DNA from: Vulcanimicrobiota bacterium
GTDB lineage: Bacteria > Vulcanimicrobiota > Vulcanimicrobiia > Vulcanimicrobiales > Vulcanimicrobiaceae
Assembly (NCBI GenBank): GCA_019232905.1
Contig: JAFANA010000057.1
Coordinates: forward strand, 1-64,000
Reading direction: 5' to 3'
Length of the DNA: 64,000 bases
The translations under genes and the position numbers were made by a program. The notes beneath the pieces are model-generated. The model made no database searches, was not told the origin of the DNA, and saw only the letters and a list, made by a program, of their open reading frames with translations. Shown piece after piece: positions 1 through 7,813 of this stretch. Positions within the stretch are counted from its first letter, which is position 1. Every line of letters starts with the position of its first letter.

Positions 1-646
1 GCGCGAGATCTAATGCGGCCGAGAATTCCGACGATGCCGCGTCAAAATGACCGAGGCGCTCTTCGGTAAGGCCGAGGTCGTAATGCGCGACTGCATACTT
101 CGGATCCGATTTCAGCAACTGTGAAAAGTCGTCGCGCGCGGTGGCAAGGTCGTTTGCCGCAAGTGCTGCTAGTCCACGCGAATAGTGTGCGCGCGCCGAA
201 TCAGGTGCGAGCGCGACGAAGCGGTTCGCGACGTTTCGCGCTTCGGCTATGTCGTTGCGCCGGAGATCCACGGCGACGAGATTTGCCATCGCTGCAAGAA
301 AGCCCGAATCGCGCGCGACGGCGTCACGAAAATTCTTCGCCGCATCGTCGTAGCGTCCGAGGTTTGCATCGGCAATGCCGGCATCGTACGCCGCCGTCGA
401 GGCTTGCGGCTCGGGTGGATCGAGTTGCGATGCAGCCGTGAATTCATCCCGCGCGCGCGTCCAATCGCGTGCGTCCATCGCCGTCAATCCGCGATGAAAA
501 TGTTCGGTGACCGCGCGCATTACGGCTTGCGCATGAAGCGCGGGTACCGACGTCGTCATTGGTACGGGCGCTGGAGCGTACGTCTGCGCTTGCGCGGATG
601 CGACTCCGCTCAGCGCTGCGATCAGTGCGAGTGGAGCTGCACGCAT
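1..646 (-). CDS. Secreted TPR-repeat protein, 3' part missing
   Basis: The reading frame is open from an ATG at 646 to the left edge of the window, so the C-terminus is outside. The first 20 residues (MRAAPLALIAALSGVASAQA) look like a cleavable signal peptide. From about residue 45 the protein is a run of helical TPR-type repeats with the usual small/large pattern, for example YDAGIADANLGRYDDAAKNF and later HYDLGLTEERLGHFDAASSE. This predicts a periplasmic or envelope protein-protein interaction scaffold. The start lies 7 nt after the stop of the small ORF at 654-905, so the two are probably one transcript. No enzymatic domain is visible in the 215 codons present, and the binding partner is unknown. 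Confidence 0.75.
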   Translation of the reverse strand, partial: MRAAPLALIAALSGVASAQAQTYAPAPVPMTTSVPALHAQAVMRAVTEHFHRGLTAMDARDWTRARDEFTAASQLDPPEPQASTAAYDAGIADANLGRYDDAAKNFRDAVARDSGFLAAMANLVAVDLRRNDIAEARNVANRFVALAPDSARAHYSRGLAALAANDLATARDDFSQLLKSDPKYAVAHYDLGLTEERLGHFDAASSEFSAALDLA

Positions 647-653
647 GATATGG

Positions 654-905
654 CTACTGCGACGCCTGTGGCAGTTCGCCCATCGATGCATTCGAACTCG
701 CTGCGGCTTTCTCGGGCTTACATTCCCACCCGGTGCGTCCGTGTTCGTCAATCGGGCCGAGGAGCGCGGGAGTGTCCGAAGGTGCAAGGACATCGCCGCG
801 TAACGCGGTGAGCGCATCCCCATTCGCGAGCGCGAACGACGCGCTGCCCGTTGCTATGAGCAGCAGGCTTGCGAGGACGATGCGCGATACGAGACGGTTG
901 GACAC
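654..905 (-). CDS. Small exported protein of unknown function
   Basis: An 83-residue protein with a hydrophobic N-terminus (residues about 7-28, IVLASLLLIATGSASFALA) that looks like a signal peptide or anchor, followed by a polar tail with a single Cys. I do not recognise the family. A longer version from a TTG at 923 is possible. I prefer GTG at 905 because a perfect TATAAT on the minus strand (917 to 912) sits exactly 6 nt upstream, so the longer start would lie inside or before the promoter. The mRNA would then be leaderless. It is followed closely by the TPR gene and probably shares its operon. It runs divergently from the TonB-receptor-like gene at 938. Confidence 0.55.
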   Translation of the reverse strand: MSNRLVSRIVLASLLLIATGSASFALANGDALTALRGDVLAPSDTPALLGPIDEHGRTGWECKPEKAAASSNASMGELPQASQ

Positions 906-911
906 AGCTCG

Positions 912-919
912 ATTATAGT
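912..919. promoter_or_regulatory. Overlapping divergent -10 elements
   Basis: The plus strand reads TATAGT at 914-919 and the minus strand reads TATAAT at 917-912, so two -10 hexamers share the same bases. They would serve the genes starting at 938 (plus) and 905 (minus), which are only 32 bp apart. No good -35 hexamer is seen on either side. This arrangement matches the symmetric bidirectional promoters described for bacteria. Confidence 0.5.
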
Positions 920-937
920 CCAACTTCTGAATATTGC

Positions 938-2716
938 ATGAACTACGTCTCCACCGGCGTTCTAGCCGCTAGCCTCCTTGCTGCTGCGCCGCAAAGCACG
1001 GCGCTGGTGGCAGGCAGCGTGCGCGACCAGCACGGCGCCCCGGTAGACGGCGCGACGGTCGCCGTCTACGCAGGAACTAGGGAGGTCGGCACGGTTCGAA
1101 CGGCCGCCGACGGAACGTTCATTTTCGACGGAGCCGGGACGCGGGTGCGCATTCGGTGCGCGTACTGCCGGGCAACCGACGCGACCGTGAGTCCGGATGG
1201 AATTGCCACGGCAATCGTCGAGCGCTACGACGCGGTCCGCTCCGAAGGTCCCACGCCGGATGACGTCGCGAATTTGCCGTCCGACGACGTCCCCACGCTG
1301 CTGCAACGTATCCCGTTTGTCGTCGTGAACCAAACGTCGGGCACAATCCCCGGCGCTTCAGCGACCGATCGCAATGCAACGCCGTACGGCGGTCTGTTCG
1401 TCTTGGATTCGGTGCCGGACTACGACGTGACGGCTAACGTCACACCGTTCGACACCGTGCCGCAGGGCGGCGCGGCGTCGGTTTCCGTCCTGCGCGTCGA
1501 TCGCGCGTATCTGTACGGTAACGACGCGCAGGGTGGAACGTTCGTCGTGCAAACTCCCGGCGGTACGACACGCGCGGGAACGGGAGATGATTCGCTTTTG
1601 CGCGGCGCTTTGAACGCGAGCAACCTTTCGGCGACCGCTGCGTTTTCGAATGCGCAGGTTGGGGATCGCGCGCAACGCGTCTCACTAGCCGATGCGTTCA
1701 CGACACCGGGCACCGCCGGCTCGGTCATACTGTCGTCCGGTTCGGGCTACGTTTCGCCGGACGGTTCCAATGCGTTGTTTTCGTCGTTTTCGTCCGCGGA
1801 TGCAGAGGTTCATTCGCGCGGACCGCTCGATGCATTCGTGACCGCGATCGTCGATCACGGAACGTACGCCTACACGGCACCGAACTATCCGATCTCATCC
1901 GCTTGGTCGGATACTGATGTTGAAGCCGGCGTGGATTCCCACGCGGTCATTGCCCCGTTCGTGCACGTTGACGTACGCGAAAGCAGCGGGTGGTATCTTT
2001 CGAACCCAACCGGTCCCGGCACTATATCCGGGTGGCTCGGTCAAGCTCGTACAAGCGGCGGCGTTACGTTTCATTCGACCGCGCTCGACGTGTTGCTCGC
2101 GGGCGGCGTCAACCGCGTCGGGTATGCTGACGTCATCGGCGCAAATATGCGCTATTCCCAGAACGCAAACGACGGTGTCTTCTCGTTCACGTTTCGTCCG
2201 GCGGCTGATTGGTCGCTTCACGCCAGTACGAATTCAGGTTACACGTTGCAGAATTACGTCGGCGTATACGCACCGTTCGATGCCGGCTTCGGGTATGGAA
2301 CACCCGTACTCGCCGGTCACACGAACGAAGCGATGATTGAGTTCGGCGATCGATCGCGTACACGGGCCGCCGTCACCGCGCTCGAATGGGGCGGCGCGGA
2401 CGGTTCCGCTACGTCGAGTGCCGGAGCTTCGGTCGCATGGCAAATTGCGCCGAATCTGTCGCTTCGGACGTGGCTGCTTCGCGCACAATCGACGATCTGG
2501 TCGCCCGCAACCATCGGTTCCGCTTGGGTGACGTACGCAAACGGCAACGACTTTCGTATCGACGTCATGTGGGGCCGTTCGCTACTGGATCACGTTCCCT
2601 ACGATCACCTTGACGGCAGCATCTCCGGCCGCATCAACGATCACGTCGACTGGTTTGCGTCGTCCGCGCGCCTGTATAGCGCGCAGCAAACCGCCGTCGG
2701 TCTTCGTATCCGCTAG
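938..2716 (+). CDS. TonB-dependent-receptor-like outer-membrane protein
   Basis: A 592-residue protein with a signal peptide (about residues 1-22). A carboxypeptidase-regulatory-like beta-sandwich follows (about 25-85, with GSVRDQHGAPVDGATVAVYA), as is common at the N-terminus of SusC/TonB receptors. Residues about 115-215 resemble a TonB plug: LPSDDVPTLLQRIP, then VLDSVPDYD, VSVLRVDRAYLYGNDAQGG. The rest is rich in aromatic, alternating strands typical of a barrel. The barrel is short for a TonB receptor (usually 700-1000 residues in total) and no TonB box was seen, so it may be a reduced or non-TonB porin-like relative. I chose ATG 938 over an upstream in-frame start at 869 because it directly precedes the signal peptide. 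Its stop overlaps the stop of the convergent SDR gene (CTAG). The ligand is unknown. Confidence 0.65.
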   Translation: MNYVSTGVLAASLLAAAPQSTALVAGSVRDQHGAPVDGATVAVYAGTREVGTVRTAADGTFIFDGAGTRVRIRCAYCRATDATVSPDGIATAIVERYDAVRSEGPTPDDVANLPSDDVPTLLQRIPFVVVNQTSGTIPGASATDRNATPYGGLFVLDSVPDYDVTANVTPFDTVPQGGAASVSVLRVDRAYLYGNDAQGGTFVVQTPGGTTRAGTGDDSLLRGALNASNLSATAAFSNAQVGDRAQRVSLADAFTTPGTAGSVILSSGSGYVSPDGSNALFSSFSSADAEVHSRGPLDAFVTAIVDHGTYAYTAPNYPISSAWSDTDVEAGVDSHAVIAPFVHVDVRESSGWYLSNPTGPGTISGWLGQARTSGGVTFHSTALDVLLAGGVNRVGYADVIGANMRYSQNANDGVFSFTFRPAADWSLHASTNSGYTLQNYVGVYAPFDAGFGYGTPVLAGHTNEAMIEFGDRSRTRAAVTALEWGGADGSATSSAGASVAWQIAPNLSLRTWLLRAQSTIWSPATIGSAWVTYANGNDFRIDVMWGRSLLDHVPYDHLDGSISGRINDHVDWFASSARLYSAQQTAVGLRIR

Positions 2717-3546
2717 GGCAATTGCATGACGCGTTTTACCAACGCGTCGCGCGCTCGGGGCGGTAAGAGCGCAGCCATGGCTTGAATGCGTGCCTTTCGC
2801 CCGATGACGTACCGCTCGCGCGGACGCGGCGATTGAATCGCGTCGAGTACCGTATCGGCAATCACGCCGGGTTCCATTCCTTCGTGTTCTTCACGCCGCG
2901 TTTGTCTGACGATTGCATTCACCAGTTCTCCATAGTGGTGCAATGCGTGCGGAGGCATCGATTCGATCAGCCGGTCTTTTCCGTCGCGTCCTTTTTGCCA
3001 GATCGGAGTCTTCACTGACGCAAACTCGAGCAACGAAACCGAGATACCGAACGGCGCAAGTTCTTGGCGCAGCGCGTCGGCAAGGCTTGCGAGCGCGCTC
3101 TTCGACGCACTGTATGGCCCAACGAACGGCGCGGAAAGCCGGCTCGCGATCGACCCGATGAAGACGACACGGCCCGACGTTTCGCGCAAGAGCGGCAGTG
3201 CGGCTTGCGTTAGCGCAATCGGTCCGATGACGTTCACTTCAAACTGATTGCGCAATGCTTCGACCGGTAAAAACTCGAGCGGTCCGGCAACGGCAATACC
3301 GGCGTTATTGACGATCGCGCGCAAGGGCGATCCCGACGCGCGCACGACGTCGACCGCGCGCACGACGTCGGCCCGTACGGTGACGTCGAGAATGATCGGC
3401 CGGATATTCGCGTGTACGGCACTCATCCGTTCGCGATCGGCTTCTTTCCGGACGCCGGCGAAGACGAGCGCGCCGCTCTCCGCTAGGCGCAACGCGGTCG
3501 CGTACCCGATTCCCGTCGAGGCGCCCGTAACGATGATGCTCTCCAT
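2713..3546 (-). CDS. Short-chain dehydrogenase/reductase (SDR)
   Basis: A 277-residue classical SDR. The N-terminal cofactor motif is TGASTGIG, NNAG is present (IVNNAGIAVAG), and the catalytic Ser (FIGSIAS) and YSASK motif are intact, so it should be an active NAD(P)-dependent oxidoreductase. The C-terminal extension of about 50 residues is like that of retinol-dehydrogenase/DltE-type SDRs. The substrate cannot be inferred. An upstream in-frame extension exists, but ATG 3546 is where the Rossmann fold begins and it lies 23 bp after the pyrophosphatase stop. It is the last gene of a minus-strand operon with pyrophosphatase and aquaporin. Confidence 0.85.
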   Translation of the reverse strand: MESIIVTGASTGIGYATALRLAESGALVFAGVRKEADRERMSAVHANIRPIILDVTVRADVVRAVDVVRASGSPLRAIVNNAGIAVAGPLEFLPVEALRNQFEVNVIGPIALTQAALPLLRETSGRVVFIGSIASRLSAPFVGPYSASKSALASLADALRQELAPFGISVSLLEFASVKTPIWQKGRDGKDRLIESMPPHALHHYGELVNAIVRQTRREEHEGMEPGVIADTVLDAIQSPRPRERYVIGRKARIQAMAALLPPRARDALVKRVMQLP

Positions 3547-3569
3547 AGCGCTCGTTTTCGCTATGTTGC

Positions 3570-4133
3570 TTAGCGCTGCTTCTTGTAGGCCTTGCGCGTC
3601 TGTTTCACGAGCTTGAGCGCCTCTTCGGCGCCGACGACGCCCTTCTGCACGATCGTATGACCTTGGCGTTCCGAATACGTTTTGAGGAATCGCAAGATCT
3701 CGTCGAGCATTGCCGGCGGAAGATCGTTCGGTTCGCGCATGCTGTCCGTGATGCGCGGTGCGCCCGGGCTTGGGAGCGGAACGCCGATTATGCGATGGTT
3801 CTTTGTGCCATCCTTGGTTTCGAGTACCGCGCCGATCAGCCGAACTTCGATGAGGCAGCCTGAAAATAAGCCGTCGTCCGTGATAACCAAGACGTCCAAC
3901 GGGTCCCCGTCGGGCGCGATCGTTTGCGGAATGAACCCGTAGTCGTACGGCCATTCCATGGAATCGGGCAAAACCTCGTGAAACGCAATAATGCCGTATT
4001 CATTGTTCAGGGCGTACTTATGCCGGCTGTTCTTCGGCGTTTCGATCACTGCGTTGACGCGCGGCTCCTGGTGGCCGTTCTTAATACGCGTCGGAATTGC
4101 TTCATAGTGCGTTGCATTGACTGGCTGTTTCAT
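3570..4133 (-). CDS. ppa: Inorganic pyrophosphatase, class I
   Basis: A 187-residue soluble family I pyrophosphatase, which hydrolyses PPi to two phosphates in the cytoplasm using Mg2+. The signature DGDPLDVLVI carries the metal-binding aspartates. The upstream EWPYDYGFIPQT and the region around KDGTKNHRIIGVP also fit the family, and the length is normal. The start codon overlaps the stop of the aquaporin gene as ATGA (4130-4133), so translation is probably coupled. A longer in-frame start at 4196 lies inside the aquaporin gene and is not needed. Confidence 0.93.
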   Translation of the reverse strand: MKQPVNATHYEAIPTRIKNGHQEPRVNAVIETPKNSRHKYALNNEYGIIAFHEVLPDSMEWPYDYGFIPQTIAPDGDPLDVLVITDDGLFSGCLIEVRLIGAVLETKDGTKNHRIIGVPLPSPGAPRITDSMREPNDLPPAMLDEILRFLKTYSERQGHTIVQKGVVGAEEALKLVKQTRKAYKKQR

Positions 4134-4852
4134 GCGGCGTGTCCCTGTGCGCTCTCTCGCGATTCTTGTTTCGGAGCTCCGTAGATCAGCCGGCATAATC
4201 CGGCCGCGATTCCTGCGCCGATGAGCGGCGCGAAGATATACGTTAACGCGTGGGTGAAATCAAGCGATGCAATCATCGGGCCAAGCGTACGCGCGGGATT
4301 CATCGACGCGCCGCTCAAGGGGCTGAACGCGAGCCCGCACATCGCGACGACGCCTCCGACCGCGATTGCCGAATTCTTCCCGACGACCGCCTTTTGATCC
4401 GCGGTGCCGAGAATCGTGAAAGCGAGAATTGTCGTCAGTAAAACTTCCGACGCAAATGCTTGCGCTTCCGTGAACGGCTGCAGCGGCTTCGTGATGCCGA
4501 GGGCAATATCGCCCGCAAACACGATGCGTAAAAGGAGCGCCGCAATTGTAGCTCCTGCGAGTTGCACGGCGATATACGGCGCGACGAGCGCGCCCGAGAA
4601 CGCGCGGCGGAAGAAGAACGCAATCGAAATCGCAGGATTGATATGCGCACCGGAAACGCCGCTGAGCGCCCAAATCATCGCCATGACGGCAATACCGGGG
4701 GCAACGTAGCGCGCGACGTGGCCGATACCTTGGGGGTACAGCTGGTCGACGATGTCCGCGCCGGCCGCTACGAACGTGAGGATGAACGTTCCAAGCAATT
4801 CGGCGCCAAGCCGCATGGAAAGCGGCGCTTGCTTTTGTGTTTGGTCTGCCAC
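4130..4852 (-). CDS. Aquaporin / MIP family channel
   Basis: A 240-residue polytopic membrane protein with the two MIP signature loops, HINPAISIAF (first NPA) and SMNPARTLGP (second NPA), and about six transmembrane segments, so it should conduct water or small neutral solutes such as glycerol. Sequence alone does not separate AqpZ-type from GlpF-type here. The start is GTG 4852. No Shine-Dalgarno is seen, but TATGAA lies exactly 6 nt upstream (4864 to 4859), suggesting a leaderless transcript. It is the first gene of an operon with pyrophosphatase and the SDR. Confidence 0.9.
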   Translation of the reverse strand: MADQTQKQAPLSMRLGAELLGTFILTFVAAGADIVDQLYPQGIGHVARYVAPGIAVMAMIWALSGVSGAHINPAISIAFFFRRAFSGALVAPYIAVQLAGATIAALLLRIVFAGDIALGITKPLQPFTEAQAFASEVLLTTILAFTILGTADQKAVVGKNSAIAVGGVVAMCGLAFSPLSGASMNPARTLGPMIASLDFTHALTYIFAPLIGAGIAAGLCRLIYGAPKQESRESAQGHAA

Positions 4853-4882
4853 GCTCGATTCATACCGAGAAGACTGCTATTC

Positions 4883-5356
4883 TTAAACTTCGTTAATGTC
4901 GTAGTAGCGCTCCATGACCTCTGTCGCCCAAGGAGGCTGGCGCACGTCGCCGGCAGGCCCGAACTCGCGTATGTACGGTTTGATGTCGAGGACCGGTGTT
5001 TCATCAATTGCATCTAACCCCCGAACATAGAGCGTGCGGCCTTCGACCCGCAACAACGCACAACGCGAGACGCCGATACGATTCGGCCGTCGGGCGCCAC
5101 GCTGCGCGAAGATGCCGATCTTCGGCCACGCCGGATTGTTGCGAGGATGCCGCGCCTTCGTTTCGATTTCGCTTTCGTCGATGCCGTGCAGCAAAAACAC
5201 AACTTCAAGGTGCGAGAATTCGCCCAACCCGGTCAGCGCCTCCGATGAAAAACGTTCGTCGAGTTCGATTGTCGATTCAACCGCGCCCCAGTACTCGTCG
5301 CTGCGGCCTGTTCGCGCCGAGTGGACGACGCCGATGGGTTCTACCGTGAAGGTCAT
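4883..5356 (-). CDS. trmO: tRNA (N6-threonylcarbamoyl-A37) methyltransferase, TrmO/TsaA type
   Basis: A 157-residue TrmO-fold protein. In characterised members the family uses S-adenosylmethionine to N6-methylate t6A37 of certain tRNAs. Recognisable conserved stretches are the N-terminal VEPIGVVHSA, SHLEVVFLLHG, ARHPRNNPAWPKIGIFAQRG, RPNRIGVSR and LDIKPYIREF. It is about the length of the short, single-domain members and lacks the C-terminal domain of the E. coli enzyme. It starts 15 bp from the divergent Nramp-like gene, so each promoter must reach into the other gene or start region. Confidence 0.82.
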   Translation of the reverse strand: MTFTVEPIGVVHSARTGRSDEYWGAVESTIELDERFSSEALTGLGEFSHLEVVFLLHGIDESEIETKARHPRNNPAWPKIGIFAQRGARRPNRIGVSRCALLRVEGRTLYVRGLDAIDETPVLDIKPYIREFGPAGDVRQPPWATEVMERYYDINEV

Positions 5357-5371
5357 CGTAAGAAGTCACCT

Positions 5372-6622
5372 GTGAAGAGCATTCTGCAACGCCTCGGGCC
5401 GGGATTCGTCACCGGCACCTCGGATGACGATCCGGCCGGGATCGGCACCTACCTTCAAGTGGGCGCGCAATTCCGATTCGGCTTGTTGTGGACGGCATTG
5501 TTCACGACGCCCATTATGTACGCCGTTCAAGAAATGGCCGGCCGTATCGGCATGGTCACGGGGTGCGGTCTTGGTCGAGTGCTGGGACGGACGTACGCGT
5601 GGCCGATCGTGTGGTTCATCATCGTCATTCAGGTCGTCACGAACACGATCAACATCGGCGCCGATCTCGGTGCGATGGCGCAGTCGCTCGGGCTTGTTTG
5701 GCACATCCCGTTCGGCGTTTTACTCGCGCTTGCGGCAATCGTCATGACGTTGCTAATAACGCTCGTGCCGTACAAGCATTACGCGAACGCGTTGAAGTTT
5801 TTCGGTCTCTTATTGTTATCCTATGTCGCCGCCGCGTTCACGGTTCACGTAAACTGGGGAGACGCACTACGCAGCACGGTCATTCCGCACGTCGAGTTGA
5901 CCAAGGACTTTGTTCTGGCGTTCATCGCGGTGCTCGGCGTAACGATTTCGCCGTACGAATTTTTCTGGCAATCGAATGAAGAAGTTGAGGAGCTGCTCGA
6001 AGAAGGGCGGCTCAAAGAAGCCGGAGCTTCGCTTCCAAGCGTCAGCGAGTCGGAAATACGCGACCTCAACTGGGATACGGCGTTTGGAATGTTCTTTTCG
6101 AACGCGATCACGTTCTTCGTGATCATCACTGCGGCGGCAACGCTCTTCGTCGCGCATAAAACGAACATTCAGACTGCGGCAGACGCCGCTGAAGCGCTGA
6201 TGCCTCTTGCAGGACCGCATACTTTCCTACTTTTTATGTTGGGAATCGTCGCGTCGGGCTTGCTCTCCGTCCCGGTGATGGCCGCATCTTCGGGGTACGC
6301 AATCTGCGGCGCGCTCGGAGTGCGGTCAAGCTTGGGATGCGCGTTCCGCGACGCGCCGCATTTTTACGGGATCATCGCGCTCTCGTGTCTTATCGGCGTC
6401 ATCGTCAATCTCTTCCACGTACCGCCGTTCAAATTGCTGTATTACTCGGGCGTGCTCAACGGAATCATCTCGCCGTTTCTTTTGTGCATCATCACGCTAA
6501 CCGGCTCGAATAAAAGCGTCATGGGCCGGTACACGAACAACTGGTGGTCAAACGCGGTCGGCTACGGAATGGCGGCCGTCATGACGGCCGCCCTCGTTGC
6601 GTTCTTCGTGCTCAACAAATAG
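5372..6622 (+). CDS. Nramp-family transporter, atypical metal-site residues
   Basis: A 416-residue membrane protein with about eleven transmembrane segments and clear Nramp-family architecture. The canonical TM1 motif DPGN is replaced by DPAG (about residues 19-22, in TSDDDPAGIGTY). The TM6 motif MPHN is replaced by SPYE (about 193-196, in VTISPYEFFW). The Met that selects transition metals in Mn/Fe Nramps is therefore absent, so Mg2+ or a non-metal substrate is possible by analogy with Nramp-related transporters. GTG 5372 was chosen because family similarity begins there and an earlier in-frame start would overlap trmO. No convincing Shine-Dalgarno is present. It stands alone on the plus strand and converges on the VOC gene. 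Confidence 0.82.
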   Translation: MKSILQRLGPGFVTGTSDDDPAGIGTYLQVGAQFRFGLLWTALFTTPIMYAVQEMAGRIGMVTGCGLGRVLGRTYAWPIVWFIIVIQVVTNTINIGADLGAMAQSLGLVWHIPFGVLLALAAIVMTLLITLVPYKHYANALKFFGLLLLSYVAAAFTVHVNWGDALRSTVIPHVELTKDFVLAFIAVLGVTISPYEFFWQSNEEVEELLEEGRLKEAGASLPSVSESEIRDLNWDTAFGMFFSNAITFFVIITAAATLFVAHKTNIQTAADAAEALMPLAGPHTFLLFMLGIVASGLLSVPVMAASSGYAICGALGVRSSLGCAFRDAPHFYGIIALSCLIGVIVNLFHVPPFKLLYYSGVLNGIISPFLLCIITLTGSNKSVMGRYTNNWWSNAVGYGMAAVMTAALVAFFVLNK

Positions 6623-6628
6623 GCGCAG

Positions 6629-6994
6629 CTATTTCTTACGTTGATGAATGATAAAGCCGTTCCCCTCGGGATCTTGCCCGAACGTCATATGACAAACCGG
6701 CGATTCCATCGGATCGGGCAGCTCGACACCCCGCGAGCGCAGTTCGCCAACCGCTGACGTGATATCATCGACGGCGAACATCACAAACCCGCCGGTTTCG
6801 CCGTCCTCGGGTCGCCAGACGCCAAACGTCGTTCCATCCGCGAGCGTAAATTCCGCGCCGCGTCCTTCTTCGTCGATCTGGGTGGGAACGATGCCCAGCA
6901 CGTCGCGATAGAACGCGATGGCTTTTGCGGGGTCCTTGACGAGAAACCCGGTGAGATCGATGCCTTTGACAAGCGTGCCCGTAGTCGTACTCAT
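6629..6994 (-). CDS. Glyoxalase/bleomycin-resistance (VOC) family protein
   Basis: A 121-residue single-module VOC protein: KGIDLTGFLVKDPAKAIAFY at the start, FGVWRPEDGETGGFVMFAVD in the middle, and FGQDPEGNGFIIHQ at the end with the usual C-terminal Glu/His region. Such proteins bind a metal and act as lyases, dioxygenases or resistance proteins, and the substrate is not predictable here. It has a good ribosome site (GAGAGAGGAATACGCC before ATG 6994). A perfect 9-bp palindrome at 7041-7063 lies upstream and may control it. Confidence 0.8.
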   Translation of the reverse strand: MSTTTGTLVKGIDLTGFLVKDPAKAIAFYRDVLGIVPTQIDEEGRGAEFTLADGTTFGVWRPEDGETGGFVMFAVDDITSAVGELRSRGVELPDPMESPVCHMTFGQDPEGNGFIIHQRKK

Positions 6995-7040
6995 GGCGTA
7001 TTCCTCTCTCTTGTGAAGCTACGCCAAGTCTAGCTGGGCG

Positions 7041-7063
7041 AATATGACACATACTGTCATATT
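7041..7063. promoter_or_regulatory. Perfect palindrome, candidate operator
   Basis: AATATGACA, then five bases, then TGTCATATT: a perfect 9+5+9 inverted repeat in an otherwise GC-rich setting. It lies 46-69 bp before the VOC gene start on the minus strand and overlaps the last bases of the racemase gene. The size and spacing suit a dimeric helix-turn-helix repressor. No cognate regulator is adjacent. Confidence 0.5.
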
Positions 7064-7743
7064 GCTCGAAGCGCCGCGGCTCGAGCATGAACTTCTGCGG
7101 TCCGAAAGAGCGGCACATCGGTATACTGCGGGGTCACGAGCAATTCAAGTTCCGTGCACCCGAGGATAATGCCCTGGGCACCGTTGGCGTTCAGACGTTC
7201 GATGATATCGAGGACATCTTCGCGCGATTCTTGCCGTACGACGTCCTTGATGAGTTCCGCATAGATGATTTTGTGCAATGTTTCGCGGTCCGCGTCGTCC
7301 GGGATCAGCACGTGGATGCCGTGCCGCTCGATACGCTCGCGAATGAACGGCTTTTCCATGGTATAGCGCGTGCCAAGCAATGCTGCGCGCTTAATCCCCG
7401 CCGCAACCAACGCGTCGGCCGTGGCGTCCCCGATGTGAAGCACAGGTAAGCCGCTAATGCGCTCGACGTCGTCCGCAACCAAGTGCATCGTGTTCGCGCC
7501 GATGACGATAAAATTCGCGCCGATGCTTGCAAGCGCTTTCGCCGCGTCTCCGAGCACGTTGCCAGCCGTCGACCACTCACCGCTGCTCTGCAGCGCTTCA
7601 ATTTCATGAAAGTCGAACGAGTAGAGCAAGCATTTTGCCGAATGCGCCCCGCCGAGCCGGCTAGCAATTGTCTTATTGATTTCGCGGTAATACAGCTGCG
7701 TCGACACCCAGCTCATCCCGCCGAGCAACCCGATCGTTTGCAT
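7057..7743 (-). CDS. Aspartate/glutamate racemase family protein (YgeA-like)
   Basis: A 228-residue member of the cofactor-independent Asp/Glu racemase family, starting MQTIGLLGGMSWVST as in YgeA-type proteins. These enzymes use two acid/base residues. The second Cys is present (Cys196, in GCTELELL). The first position, Cys in most members and Thr83 in E. coli YgeA, is Ala83 here (IGANTMH). Racemase activity is therefore uncertain, and it may be one-sided or altered. The start is ATG 7743. There is no Shine-Dalgarno, but TATGCT ends exactly 6 nt upstream (7755 to 7750), directly after the pnp terminator, which suggests an independent leaderless transcript. Confidence 0.8.
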   Translation of the reverse strand: MQTIGLLGGMSWVSTQLYYREINKTIASRLGGAHSAKCLLYSFDFHEIEALQSSGEWSTAGNVLGDAAKALASIGANFIVIGANTMHLVADDVERISGLPVLHIGDATADALVAAGIKRAALLGTRYTMEKPFIRERIERHGIHVLIPDDADRETLHKIIYAELIKDVVRQESREDVLDIIERLNANGAQGIILGCTELELLVTPQYTDVPLFRTAEVHARAAALRAI

Positions 7744-7762
7744 CGTACAAGCATAGCAAGAA

Positions 7763-7790
7763 ACGAGCCCGCACTTTCATGCGGGCTCGT
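7763..7790 (-). terminator. Intrinsic terminator of pnp
   Basis: ACGAGCCCGCA, loop CTTTCA, TGCGGGCTCGT: an 11-bp perfect stem. On the minus strand it is followed by TTTCTT. It lies 24 nt after the pnp stop and just before the racemase promoter. Confidence 0.85.
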
Positions 7791-7813
7791 TATTTCACGC
7801 GTCTTTCAACAAG

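Noticed and set aside
869-937. Longer start of the TonB-receptor-like protein
   Set aside because: It would put 23 charged residues before the signal peptide and start upstream of the promoter region.
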